From the NCBI GenBank assembly GCA_016207065.1, contig JACQQK010000055.1, positions 1 to 40,670 on the forward strand: DNA of 40,670 nucleotides, read 5' to 3'. The notes beneath the pieces are model-generated. The model was not told where the DNA came from. It saw nothing but the letters and a program-made list of their open reading frames with translations, and searched no databases. Of the stretch, positions 23,988-32,883 are shown piece by piece. The stretch comes from Nitrospinota bacterium. Its GTDB lineage: Bacteria > Nitrospinota > Nitrospinia > Nitrospinales > JACRGP01. Within the stretch, counting starts at the first letter, position 1; each line of letters begins with the position of its first letter. The translations under genes and the position numbers were made by a program.

Positions 23988-25574
23988 ATGAATTTGGAAG
24001 CGTTACATATTATCGAGCAGATCAGCCGCGAAAAAAGCATCGACAAGGCGGTATTGATCGAAGCTCTCAAGTCCGCCGTCGAGGCGGCCGCGCACAAGCG
24101 CGCCCCGGAGGCGAGGGAACTGCACACCGTATTCGACGAAACGACGGGGGAAATCAAGATCTTCGCCGAAAAAACCGTGGTGGAGACGGTCAAGGATCCC
24201 CACGGCGAAATCCTGCTCCAGGACGCCGTCAAGATCGCCCCGGACGCGCGGTTGGGCGAGCATGTCATGGAACCGCTGACCATAGAGAACTATGGGCGGA
24301 TCGCGGCCCAACTGGCCAAACAGGTCATCTTGCAGAAAGTCCGCGAAGCCGAGATCGAAAACGTCTACAAGGAATTCAAGGACAAGAAGAACGACCTGGT
24401 GAACGGCATCGTCCAGCGCGTGGAGCACGGCGACTTGATTGTCGAACTAGGCAAGGCGGAGGGCATATTGCCCCGCCGCGAGCAGGTGTTCCGCGAGACG
24501 TTCAACCGCGGAGACCGGATCCGGGCCTATGTCGTGGACGTCCGGAAAACGGCCAAGAACGCGCTGGTGATCCTTTCCCGCACTCACACGGGACTGATCC
24601 AGCGCCTGTTCGAGCTGGAAGTCCCCGAAATCAGCGAAGGCATGGTGGAGATCAGGGGGATCGCGCGCGAGCCCAACGGACGCACCAAGATCGCCGTCAA
24701 GACCAACGACCGCGACATCGACGCGGTCGGCGCGTGCGTCGGCATGCGGGGGATGCGCGTCCAGTCCATCGTCCAGGAGCTTCGCGGCGAAAAAATCGAC
24801 ATCGTGGAATATTCCGAGAATTCGCAGGAGTTCATCCGGAACGCGCTGAGCCCGGCCAAAATCTCCCGAATCATCGTGAACGAAGCCGAAAGGTCCATGG
24901 TCCTGATCGTGGCCGACGACCAGATGTCCCTGGCCATCGGCAAGAAGGGACAAAACGTAAGGCTGGCGGCCAAACTGGTAAAATGGAAAATCGACATCAA
25001 GGGCGAATCGGAAGCGCAATCCCTGCTGGAACAACAGCCTTTTGGGCTGGCGAGGAAACCGGCGGCCACGGAAACCCATTTTCTGGACCTTGTCAAAACA
25101 GCCAAGGGGTTGGGCGAGAAAGTGGTCCCCGTCCTGTTCAGCGTCAACTTGAATACCGCGCAGGATGTGGTAAAACAGGGGATCGAAGGGTTGCTCCAAT
25201 TGCCCGGGATCGGCCCCAAAAAAGCCGAGGCCATATTGAACCTGGCCCAGTCCCAACTTGAGGAGATCGCCCGGGCCGAGGAAAAGGCCGCTGGCACAGC
25301 GGCCGCCGAGCAGGAAGTCCCGGCTTCCGCCGGACCCGAGGGAAAACCGGGCGGCGAGGAACCGGAAGAAGACCATGAGTTCCCCATCGAAATCCTGGTC
25401 GATGTCGACCCGGCCGCCATCGAGATCCTGAAAGCCAACGGCTTTCAAACCGTCGCCGAGCTTTCCGTAACGCCCTTGGAAGACCTGACGGCCATCGAGG
25501 GGATGGACGCGGAGACCGCGCGAACTATTCTTGAACAAGCCCGGCTACATATGGAAAAATACGAAAGCGCATGA
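23988..25574 (+). CDS. nusA: Transcription termination/antitermination factor NusA
   Basis: NusA binds RNA polymerase and nascent RNA to tune pausing, termination and antitermination. The domain order is an N-terminal polymerase-binding domain, S1 (around GIVQRVEHGDLIVELGKAEG), KH1 (CVGMRGMRVQSIVQELRGEK) and KH2 (SLAIGKKGQNVRLAAKL). The C-terminal extension has helix-hairpin-helix-like segments (LPGIGPKKAEAILNLA and TAIEGMDAETARTILEQAR) joined by a Glu/Ala-rich linker. It is 528 residues long and follows rimP by 17 bp. Confidence 0.95.
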   Translation: MNLEALHIIEQISREKSIDKAVLIEALKSAVEAAAHKRAPEARELHTVFDETTGEIKIFAEKTVVETVKDPHGEILLQDAVKIAPDARLGEHVMEPLTIENYGRIAAQLAKQVILQKVREAEIENVYKEFKDKKNDLVNGIVQRVEHGDLIVELGKAEGILPRREQVFRETFNRGDRIRAYVVDVRKTAKNALVILSRTHTGLIQRLFELEVPEISEGMVEIRGIAREPNGRTKIAVKTNDRDIDAVGACVGMRGMRVQSIVQELRGEKIDIVEYSENSQEFIRNALSPAKISRIIVNEAERSMVLIVADDQMSLAIGKKGQNVRLAAKLVKWKIDIKGESEAQSLLEQQPFGLARKPAATETHFLDLVKTAKGLGEKVVPVLFSVNLNTAQDVVKQGIEGLLQLPGIGPKKAEAILNLAQSQLEEIARAEEKAAGTAAAEQEVPASAGPEGKPGGEEPEEDHEFPIEILVDVDPAAIEILKANGFQTVAELSVTPLEDLTAIEGMDAETARTILEQARLHMEKYESA

Positions 25575-25686
25575 ACATTCGACGTCGTCCGCCGAGACGT
25601 CTGGGAATAGGTATCGAGACCATCAGTCCATGGTTCTTATGCGCTATTGAAACCGTTTAATCGCATCCGATCGAGGAGGAATTTTT

Positions 25687-28221
25687 TTGGGTAAAATTCG
25701 CATCAACAAACTGGCCTTGGAACTCAACGTCCAGAACGACCAAATCATCGAAGAGCTTCAGAAGAAGGGGATCGTCGTCAAAAATTACATGAGTTCCATC
25801 GAAGAGGAGACGGCCAACTACATCCGCGAAATCTTCGCCAAGGAAGACCCCTCCAGTAAAAAGAAAAAAACCGCCGGTAAAGGGCCGGCCAAAACCGAGG
25901 AAGCCGAGAAGAAAGCAAAAAGCAAACCCGCCGCCAAACCCGCCGTTGCCAAAACGGCCGCGGTTGGTAAAGGCAAGAAAGCCCCCAAGGTCGAGCCGGA
26001 ACCTAAAGAGCAAAAAGAAGAAGGCCCGGCCGCCGTCAAAGCCGCGATCGCCGAAAAAGAAGTCTCTCCGCCGCCGTCAAGACTCGCCAAGACCGCGAAA
26101 GGGTCCGGCGCCAAGGAAAAACCTCCGGAGATCTCCCTCGAGGAAATGGAAAAAGAGGAACTTGCCAAGGCGAAAAAAGCCGGCAAGGTCTTGAAAGCGA
26201 AGCGCCCTCCCTTTGGCAAGAAACAACTGGGAAAGGACCTCTTGACCGTAGAGGAATTGGAGACAGGGCCGGAGTTGGAGGAAGAACCCAAGGCCGAGAA
26301 AAAACACCCGTTAAAAATAATCAAACAGGAAGAAAAACCGAAAGAAATAAAAGCCAAGGCTCCGGAACCCAAACCCGCCCCCGAACGCGTCAAGCCCAAA
26401 CCCGAGGAGAAGGCTGTCCCGGTTGCCGTTAAACGCGAGGAAGCGGCCGCTCCGGCCCCCGCGGAGGAAGAAACCTTCGAGAAAATCCAGTTGTCCGAAA
26501 ACATCTCCATCCGGGAACTGGGCGAGAAACTGAAATGCAGTCCCAACGAAGTCATCAAGCAGTTGATGTCGTTCGGTATCCTGGCGACGATCAACCAGAG
26601 CCTGGACCTGGCGACGGCGACCAAAGTCGCCGACAAAATGGGGTTCGAGGTGGAGATCGTTTCCCCCGAATCCGACGTGGCGCTGGGCGAGGAAGAGTTG
26701 GACCTTCCCGAGGACAGGAAGCACCGTCCGCCGATCGTGACGATCATGGGGCATGTCGACCATGGCAAGACGTCCCTCCTGGACTCCATCCGGGAGACCA
26801 GCGTCGCCCAGTTTGAAAAGGGCGGCATCACCCAGCACATTGGCGCGTACCAAGCCAAGATCAAGAATTCGCAAATCACCTTCCTGGACACCCCCGGACA
26901 CGAGGCGTTCACCGCCATGCGCGCCCGAGGGGCACAGGTGACCGACATCGTGGTCCTCGTCGTGGCGGCGGACGACGGCATCAAACCCCAGACCAGCGAA
27001 GCGATCGACCACGCCAACGCCGCCAACGTCCCCATCGTGGTGGCGATCAACAAAATCGACAAACCCGACGCCAAACCCGACGACGTGAAAAAGCAACTGG
27101 CCGACAAGGGCTTGTTGCCCGAGGACTGGGGCGGCCAGACTATTTTTTCCGAAGTGTCGGCCTTGAAAAAAACCGGCATCGACACCCTGCTCGAGATGAT
27201 CCTCCTGCAAGCCGAAGTGATGGAATTGAAAGCCAACCCCAAGTTGTTGGGTAGAGGGGTGGTCATCGAGTCCAAACTGGACAAGGGCCGGGGGCCCGTG
27301 GCCACGGTCATCGTCCAAAACGGCGTCCTCCGGGTGGGAGACCCCTTCCTGGTCGGCTCCTACTTCGGCAAGGTCCGCGCCCTGATCAACGACCGGGGCG
27401 ACAAGATTCAGTCCGCGCCGCCTTCCGCGCCCGTCGAGGTGGTCGGACTCCCCGACGTCCCGCAACCCGGCGACCAGTTCCACGTGGTCCGGGACGAGCG
27501 CAAGGCCCGCCAGTTGAGCGCGTCGAGGCTCCAGAAGCAAAGGGAATCCGCCCTGGCCCAAAGCTCCCGCATCACCATGGAAGACCTGGGACGCCAGATC
27601 GCCGAGGGAAAGATCAAGGAACTCAACCTCATCATCAAAGCCGACGTGCAGGGCTCGATCCAGGCCGTCCAGGAAGCCTTTAATAAACTGGAGACCAAGG
27701 AAGTGCGGATCAAGATCATCCACGGGGCCGTGGGCGGCATCACCGAGACCGACGTCCTGTTGGCCAGCGCCTCCAACGCCATTATCATCGGCTTCAACGT
27801 GCGTCCCACGGAAAAAGCGAGCCATCTGGCGGTCCGGGACAACGTGGACATCCGCCATTACAATATCATCTACGACGCCATCAACGACATGAAGAAGGCG
27901 ATGCAGGGCATGCTGGAGCCCAAGTTCAAGGAGAAAGTCGTGGGACGGGCCGAGGTCCGGGAGATTTTCTCCATACCCAAGATCGGCGTGATCGCCGGTT
28001 GCTCGGTGATCTCCGGGAAAGTCGAGCGCAACCTCAACGCGCGTCTCATTAGAGACAGCGTCGTCGTCTACCAGGGGAAAATCAACTCCCTCCGCCGCTT
28101 CAAGGAAGACGTCAAGGAGGTGCAGTCCGGCTACGAATGCGGCTTGTCGTTCGACAAATACCAGGACTTGAAACAAGGCGACATCGTGGAACCCTATGTC
28201 CTGGAAGAAATAACGACTTGA
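25687..28221 (+). CDS. infB: Translation initiation factor IF-2
   Basis: IF-2 is the GTPase that places initiator tRNA on the ribosome. The TTG at 25687 is supported by GAGGAGGA 6 bp before it and by the typical N-terminus [14 protein letters not shown] Lys/Pro/Glu/Ala-rich linker (about residues 55-265) precedes a second IF2-N subdomain ([20 protein letters not shown]). The G domain has GHVDHGKT near residue 354, DTPGHEAF and NKID. Domains II to IV complete the 844 residues. A 112-bp gap separates it from nusA and seems to hold nothing beyond the ribosome-binding site. Confidence 0.96.
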   Translation: MGKIRINKLALELNVQNDQIIEELQKKGIVVKNYMSSIEEETANYIREIFAKEDPSSKKKKTAGKGPAKTEEAEKKAKSKPAAKPAVAKTAAVGKGKKAPKVEPEPKEQKEEGPAAVKAAIAEKEVSPPPSRLAKTAKGSGAKEKPPEISLEEMEKEELAKAKKAGKVLKAKRPPFGKKQLGKDLLTVEELETGPELEEEPKAEKKHPLKIIKQEEKPKEIKAKAPEPKPAPERVKPKPEEKAVPVAVKREEAAAPAPAEEETFEKIQLSENISIRELGEKLKCSPNEVIKQLMSFGILATINQSLDLATATKVADKMGFEVEIVSPESDVALGEEELDLPEDRKHRPPIVTIMGHVDHGKTSLLDSIRETSVAQFEKGGITQHIGAYQAKIKNSQITFLDTPGHEAFTAMRARGAQVTDIVVLVVAADDGIKPQTSEAIDHANAANVPIVVAINKIDKPDAKPDDVKKQLADKGLLPEDWGGQTIFSEVSALKKTGIDTLLEMILLQAEVMELKANPKLLGRGVVIESKLDKGRGPVATVIVQNGVLRVGDPFLVGSYFGKVRALINDRGDKIQSAPPSAPVEVVGLPDVPQPGDQFHVVRDERKARQLSASRLQKQRESALAQSSRITMEDLGRQIAEGKIKELNLIIKADVQGSIQAVQEAFNKLETKEVRIKIIHGAVGGITETDVLLASASNAIIIGFNVRPTEKASHLAVRDNVDIRHYNIIYDAINDMKKAMQGMLEPKFKEKVVGRAEVREIFSIPKIGVIAGCSVISGKVERNLNARLIRDSVVVYQGKINSLRRFKEDVKEVQSGYECGLSFDKYQDLKQGDIVEPYVLEEITT

Positions 28222-28253
28222 GAGCGTCTAACAAAATGAAGTCCCTGTAACTT

Positions 28254-28450
28254 CCTCCCCCTTCCAGGGGGAGGCGAGAAGGGGGTGAAAAGCCGGGCAA
28301 CGCCCGGAGGCAATGCCGCTCCGCGCTTGCGCCGGGCGGTAATGAATCCGGCGTCACGCCGGCCGTCCTCGGCGTCAGCCTGCGGCGGCATCGGGTCCAG
28401 CGCTCACGCGGGTCACCCTCCCCAGCCCCCTCCCTCAAGGGAGGGGGGAG
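28254..28450 (+). repeat. Hairpin-rich palindromic insert between infB and ylxP
   Basis: About 200 bp consist largely of perfect hairpins: CCTCCCCCT/AGGGGGAGG (28254-28274), CCGGGC/GCCCGG (28293-28307), CCGGCG/CGCCGG (28348-28362) and CCCCCTCCCT/AGGGAGGGGG (28426-28447). The C-rich and G-rich ends resemble the repeat family at 13370 and 40557, but the interior differs. It interrupts the infB-ylxP spacing. Its last stem contains the ribosome-binding site of ylxP. Confidence 0.65.
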
Positions 28451-28456
28451 ATTTGG

Positions 28457-28759
28457 ATGAAAGTGGGATGTTGTTCAATCAAATTTTTTCTCCACGGCAA
28501 CCGGTCCTTGAAGGAAAAACGCCGGATCGCCAAGTCCATCAAGGACCGCTTGAAGAATACGTTCAACGTTTCCGTCGCCGAAATCGGAGACCTCGACGCG
28601 TGGCAGAACCTGCACCTGGGAATCGTCGCCGCCGGTTCCGACGGGCCGTACCTTGAAAGCCTGATGAGCCAGGCGGTGGACTTCATCGACAACATGAACC
28701 TCGCGGAAATGACCGATTGCCAGGTCAAAATCATTCAAGTCGGACCGGACCGTTTCTAA
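28457..28759 (+). CDS. ylxP: DUF503/YlxP family protein
   Basis: This 100-residue protein belongs to the YlxP/DUF503 family, often encoded between infB and rbfA and thought to be linked to ribosome function. Its exact role is unknown. Family features are visible: the opening strand MKVGCCSIKFFLHGNRSLKEKRR, then FNVSVAEIGDLDAWQNLHLGI. The GGGGAG ribosome-binding site lies in the right arm of a hairpin formed by the upstream repeat. It is 27 bp from rbfA. Confidence 0.9.
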   Translation: MKVGCCSIKFFLHGNRSLKEKRRIAKSIKDRLKNTFNVSVAEIGDLDAWQNLHLGIVAAGSDGPYLESLMSQAVDFIDNMNLAEMTDCQVKIIQVGPDRF

Positions 28760-28786
28760 AACAATCCCGCCCGCTCGACCAACATC

Positions 28787-29140
28787 ATGCGCTTCAAAAG
28801 ATCGGAAAGAATCCAGGAACTGCTACAAGAGGAAATATCCAAACTCATCCAGAGCGGTTTGAAGGACCCGAGGATCGGGTTTGCCACGGTCACCCACGTC
28901 GATGTGAGCGAGAACCTGAAGTACGCGAAGGTTTACATCAGCGTTATCGGGAGCGAAAAGGAAAAAGAAGACACCCAGCGGGGACTGGAAAGCGCCAAGG
29001 GCTATATCCGGGGTTGCTTGGGCAAGAACTTATACCTGAGGTCCATTCCCGAACTGACGTTCAAGCGCGACGACACGGCGGAATACGCAAACAAGATCCA
29101 GAAGCTTCTGGCGGAAATACATCATGGACGGAGTAGTTAA
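28787..29140 (+). CDS. rbfA: Ribosome-binding factor A
   Basis: RbfA is a cold-related 30S maturation factor acting on the 5' end of 16S rRNA. At 117 residues it is normal. The KH-like fold is seen from RSERIQELLQEEISKLIQSG through VDVSENLKYAKVYISV to IPELTFKRDDTAEYANKIQKLL. Its last 17 bp overlap the start of truB, implying coupled translation. Confidence 0.93.
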   Translation: MRFKRSERIQELLQEEISKLIQSGLKDPRIGFATVTHVDVSENLKYAKVYISVIGSEKEKEDTQRGLESAKGYIRGCLGKNLYLRSIPELTFKRDDTAEYANKIQKLLAEIHHGRSS

Positions 29141-30053
29141 CATTTACAAGCCCTCCGGCCCCACCTCTTTTGGCGTGGTGCAATCCGTCAAACGGATCCT
29201 CCGCGTCAAAAAAGCCGGGCATATCGGCACCTTGGACCCGATGGCCGAAGGCGTACTGCCCATAGGCCTTAACCAGACGACCCGGATCATCCAGTTCCTG
29301 ACCCATCTGCCCAAGGAGTACACGGCGTGCATGGCCCTGGGGACGATCACGGATACCCAGGACGCCGCCGGGAAAATACTGGAAACGGCCGACTCCAGCG
29401 GTATCGAGGAAGAACAGGTGCGCGCCGCGTTGGCCGGCTTCGTGGGGGAACAAAAACAAGTCCCCCCCATGTACTCCGCCAAGAAAAAAAACGGAATTCC
29501 TCTTTACAAATTAGCCAGAAATGGTATTACTATCGAGAGAAAACCGGTCCCGATCCGAATTTACTCCATTGATTTCATTAAAAAAACGGAAAACCACGTA
29601 ACGTTTCGGGCACGTTGTTCCGCGGGGACCTACATCCGGACCCTATGCCACGACATCGGAAAGAAGTTGGGGTGCGGGGCACATATGGTACAATTGACCA
29701 GAAATCGCGTCGGGAATTTCGATCTCCAAACCTCCCTGACGCTGGAAGCTCTGAAGACGGCAAAGGAAGGCGAAAATCTCTCCGACAAGATTTGCCGCAT
29801 GGAAGACGTCCTCGGTTTCATGCCTGAAGTTCGCGTCAAGAGGGATCAAATAAAATCCATAACGCAAGGCATGCCGCTTCCCAAGTCTTGCGTGGAATCG
29901 TTCCCGGACGGTTTGGAACGGGGCCTGTCCTTCCGGGTATGCGACGGTGAAAACGGCCTGGTGGCGATCGTGGAATCGTTAATCGGCCAGGACGAGTTTG
30001 GCCGTATGTCCCCTAAAGATATTGCGTTTAAGTTAAAGCGGGTTTTGGTATAG
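29124..30053 (+). CDS. truB: tRNA pseudouridine-55 synthase TruB
   Basis: TruB makes pseudouridine 55 in the T-loop of tRNAs. The catalytic Asp is in HIGTLDPMAEGVLPIGL. Other signatures include YTACMALGTITDTQDAAG, PPMYSAKKKNGIPLYKLAR and FRARCSAGTYIRTLCHDIG. The 309-residue protein is full length, with a C-terminal PUA-like part. It overlaps rbfA by 17 bp and ends 129 bp before rpsO. Confidence 0.95.
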   Translation: MDGVVNIYKPSGPTSFGVVQSVKRILRVKKAGHIGTLDPMAEGVLPIGLNQTTRIIQFLTHLPKEYTACMALGTITDTQDAAGKILETADSSGIEEEQVRAALAGFVGEQKQVPPMYSAKKKNGIPLYKLARNGITIERKPVPIRIYSIDFIKKTENHVTFRARCSAGTYIRTLCHDIGKKLGCGAHMVQLTRNRVGNFDLQTSLTLEALKTAKEGENLSDKICRMEDVLGFMPEVRVKRDQIKSITQGMPLPKSCVESFPDGLERGLSFRVCDGENGLVAIVESLIGQDEFGRMSPKDIAFKLKRVLV

Positions 30054-30073
30054 GATAGTTTCAATTTTTTATG

Positions 30074-30151
30074 TGCCGGGGGGTTGGAATGTTTTCGGAA
30101 CGGAGACCTGAAAAATCTCTTTTGCGGAAACATTCGGCAACCCTCCCGGCA
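30074..30151 (+). promoter_or_regulatory. Long hairpin leader upstream of rpsO
   Basis: The sequence at 30074-30094 can pair with 30128-30151 over about 20 base pairs: TGCCGGG with CCCGGCA, then GGGTTG with CAACCC, then GAATGTTT with AAACATTC, broken only by two small bulges. It sits between truB and rpsO, just before the rpsO ribosome-binding site. Ribosomal protein S15 often represses its own mRNA through such leaders, so an autoregulatory role is likely but not shown. Confidence 0.55.
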
Positions 30152-30182
30152 TGAGATCAAAGCATGGAGGAGGATACAAGTC

Positions 30183-30452
30183 ATGTCGTTAACTAAAGAG
30201 TTAAAAACTTCAATCATCACGGATTATAAAATTCACGAGACGGATACCGGGTCGTCCGAGGTGCAAATCGCCTTGCTGACCCAGCGGCTAAACGACCTGA
30301 ACGGTCATTTCAAAATCCACAACAAGGACCATCATTCCCGCAAAGGGTTGTTGAAACTGGTCAGCCGCCGACGCAAACTTCTTGATCATCTGAAAAAGGA
30401 AGATCTCGCCCGGTATCAAAATCTCATCACACGCCTGGGAATCAGACGTTAA
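30183..30452 (+). CDS. rpsO: 30S ribosomal protein S15
   Basis: S15 binds 16S rRNA early in assembly of the small subunit platform. The ATG at 30183 is preceded by GGAGGAGG and gives 89 residues, the standard length. The upstream in-frame ATG at 30084 would add a meaningless leader. Signatures: [22 protein letters not shown] and [20 protein letters not shown]. It lies 21 bp before pnp, the usual pairing. Confidence 0.97.
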   Translation: MSLTKELKTSIITDYKIHETDTGSSEVQIALLTQRLNDLNGHFKIHNKDHHSRKGLLKLVSRRRKLLDHLKKEDLARYQNLITRLGIRR

Positions 30453-30473
30453 AGAAGATAGGAGAGGAAATTA

Positions 30474-32573
30474 ATGCGACAAAAAGTGGAAGTTGAGTTA
30501 GACGGAAAAACGCTATCGATCGAATCTGGAGAATTGGCAAAACAATCAGGCGGTTCCGTCGTGGTCCGGATAGGGGATTCCATGGTCCTGGTTGCCGCCA
30601 CCGCGGCGAAATCACCGCGCGAAGGGATCGATTTCTTTCCCCTGACGGTGGAATACAGGGAGAAAACCTACGCCGCCGGAAAAATCCCCGGAGGATTTTT
30701 CAAAAGAGAAGGCCGCCCCAACGAAACCGAGATCCTCGTGTGCCGGATGACGGACCGGCCCATCCGGCCGTTGTTCGACGAAGGGTTCAAAAACGAAACG
30801 CAGGTGATCTCCTACGTGCTCTCGCACGACCAGGAAAACCCGACCGACGTCATATCCATCGTGGGCGCGTCGGCGGCGCTGTTGATCTCCGACATCCCCT
30901 TCAATACCCCGATTTCGGGGGTGCGGGTCGGACGGGCGAACGGGAAATTCGTCATCAACCCGACCGTGGAGGAAAGCAAGACCAGCGACCTCAACCTGGT
31001 CATGGCGGGCACCGACGAGGGAATCGTCATGGTCGAGGCCGGGGCCAACGAGCTTTCCGAGGAGGTCATGATGAACGCCTTGGAATTCGGTCATGAGTAC
31101 ATAAAGAAAATAAACCAAATCCAGGTCCGGTTGAAGGGCATCCTCGGCAAGGAAAAAATAATCGCTACCAAGGACGACCACGGCGAGGACCTTAAGAAAC
31201 GGGTCAACGAGATCGCCAGGCCCAGGTTTTCAGCGGCCATGCAAATCGCCGGGAAACACGAGCGCCAGGACGCCATCGATCAGATCAAGGAGACCCTGAA
31301 GAGCGAGCTCAATCCGGAAGGAGACGCCGCGATCAAGGCAAGCATCGGCGCCCTTTTCCACGATGTCGAAAAGGACGTGGTCCGCACGCTCATCCTCGAA
31401 AAACAGCTCCGCGTGGACGGCAGAAGCCTTAGGGACATCCGCCCGATCTCGTGCGCCGTGGGATACGTTCCGCGGACCCACGGTTCCGCCGTGTTCACGC
31501 GAGGCGAAACCCAGGCCCTCGTCCTCACTACCTTGGGGACCGCCATGGACCAGCAACGCATGGACACCCTGGAGTTCCGCGGCAACAAGTCCTTCATGTT
31601 GCACTACAACTTTCCCCCGTTCTGCACGGGAGAGGTCAAATTCCTGGGAAGCACCGGCCGGCGCGAAATAGGTCACGGCATGCTCGCCGAACGCGCCATG
31701 GTCCCCGTCCTGCCGGACAAGGAGGCTTTCCCCTACACCATCCGGCTGGTCTCGGAAGTCCTCGAGTCCAACGGGTCGTCTTCGATGGCGACGGTTTGCG
31801 GTAGCTCGCTTTCCCTGATGGACGCGGGCGTGCCCCTCAAGGCCCCCGTCGCGGGCATCGCCTTGGGACTGATCAAGGAAAACGACCGGGTGGCCATCCT
31901 CTCCGACATCCTGGGGACCGAGGACCATCTGGGAGACATGGACTTCAAAGTGGCCGGCACTCGCGCCGGGATCACCGCCCTGCAGATGGACATCAAAATC
32001 GGCGGCCTGGACAAGGCCCTGATGGCCAAGGCCCTGGAACAAGCCAGGGAGGGCCGTCTGCATATCCTGGGCGAAATGGAAAAGGCCCTGTCCGAGCCCA
32101 GGAAGAACCTCTCCCCGTACGCTCCGCGAATCTTCACCATGCACGTGAGCACGGACAAGATCAAGGACATCATCGGCCCGGGCGGCAAGATCATCCGCGG
32201 AATCATCGAGAAGACCGGCGTCGCCATCGACATCAGCGACGACGGCACGGTGGCCATCGCCTCCAACAACGAGGCATCGGCCCAGGCGGCCATCAAGATC
32301 ATCGAAGGCCTGGTGCAGGAAGTCGAGGTCGGTAAAATCTATCTCGGCAAGGTCAAGAAGATCGTGGATTTCGGGGCGTTCGTCGAGATCCTGCCCGGCT
32401 CCGACGGGCTCGTGCACATTTCCCAGATCTGCGACCGCCGGATCAGCAAGGTCAGCGACGAGATCCAGGAAGGCGACGAGATCGTGGTCAAAGTCATCGA
32501 CGTCGACCGCCAGGGAAAGATCAAACTCAGCCGGAAGGAAGCCCTGCGCGAAGGCGCGGCGGTCATGAAGTAA
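30474..32573 (+). CDS. pnp: Polyribonucleotide nucleotidyltransferase (PNPase)
   Basis: PNPase is a phosphorolytic 3'-5' exoribonuclease that degrades mRNA. The 699-residue protein has two RNase PH cores (first around RIGDSMVLVAATAAKSPREG; second around TRGETQALVLTTLGT and SSMATVCGSSLSLMDAGVP). An all-helical linker, a KH domain (DIIGPGGKIIRGIIEKTG) and a C-terminal S1 domain (GKVKKIVDFGAFVEILPGSD) complete it. It ends the translation cluster and is followed at once by a strong terminator. Confidence 0.97.
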   Translation: MRQKVEVELDGKTLSIESGELAKQSGGSVVVRIGDSMVLVAATAAKSPREGIDFFPLTVEYREKTYAAGKIPGGFFKREGRPNETEILVCRMTDRPIRPLFDEGFKNETQVISYVLSHDQENPTDVISIVGASAALLISDIPFNTPISGVRVGRANGKFVINPTVEESKTSDLNLVMAGTDEGIVMVEAGANELSEEVMMNALEFGHEYIKKINQIQVRLKGILGKEKIIATKDDHGEDLKKRVNEIARPRFSAAMQIAGKHERQDAIDQIKETLKSELNPEGDAAIKASIGALFHDVEKDVVRTLILEKQLRVDGRSLRDIRPISCAVGYVPRTHGSAVFTRGETQALVLTTLGTAMDQQRMDTLEFRGNKSFMLHYNFPPFCTGEVKFLGSTGRREIGHGMLAERAMVPVLPDKEAFPYTIRLVSEVLESNGSSSMATVCGSSLSLMDAGVPLKAPVAGIALGLIKENDRVAILSDILGTEDHLGDMDFKVAGTRAGITALQMDIKIGGLDKALMAKALEQAREGRLHILGEMEKALSEPRKNLSPYAPRIFTMHVSTDKIKDIIGPGGKIIRGIIEKTGVAIDISDDGTVAIASNNEASAQAAIKIIEGLVQEVEVGKIYLGKVKKIVDFGAFVEILPGSDGLVHISQICDRRISKVSDEIQEGDEIVVKVIDVDRQGKIKLSRKEALREGAAVMK

Positions 32574-32593
32574 CCCTCCCGGCTATCGAACCT

Positions 32594-32633
32594 AAAACCT
32601 CCTTGCGTCCGGCGACGCAAGGAGGTTTTTTTT
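32594..32633 (+). terminator. Strong rho-independent terminator after pnp
   Basis: A perfect 16-bp stem (AAAACCTCCTTGCGTC and its complement, loop CGGC) runs into a series of T residues up to 32633. It is 20 bp after the pnp stop and closes the rimP-to-pnp cluster. Confidence 0.95.
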
Positions 32634-32766
32634 GCCCCCTCGAGTTGCAGGCTTTTCCCCCACTCCGCACCATTTTTCTTCCGAATTGCCGGATACTGAG
32701 ACGAATGACCGTTTACCCGGAAACCATTGCTGGGCGCCGCCAATTGTAGTAAGTTATGAATCGTCC

Positions 32767-32786
32767 ATTTCCGGCATACCGGAAAT
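32767..32786. promoter_or_regulatory. Perfect inverted repeat upstream of OLD-type gene
   Basis: ATTTCCGG-CATA-CCGGAAAT is a perfect 8-bp-arm palindrome about 100 bp before the nuclease gene. It could be an operator for a regulator or a small RNA stem. The rest of the 310-bp gap (32574-32883) shows only the pnp terminator and no clear promoter. Confidence 0.35.
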
Positions 32787-32883
32787 CATCTTTCCAAATG
32801 AGAGTATGGGCGGGTCGCCGTCAAGGCGATCGACGATCTGGAGGCAAGTTGGTGGTGGCGAAAAGGCTGGAGGAGGCGGGAAA

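Noticed and set aside
26311-28176. Long minus-strand open frame opposite infB
   Set aside because: It is an antisense shadow of the conserved IF-2 G domain, with no ribosome-binding site or recognisable fold.
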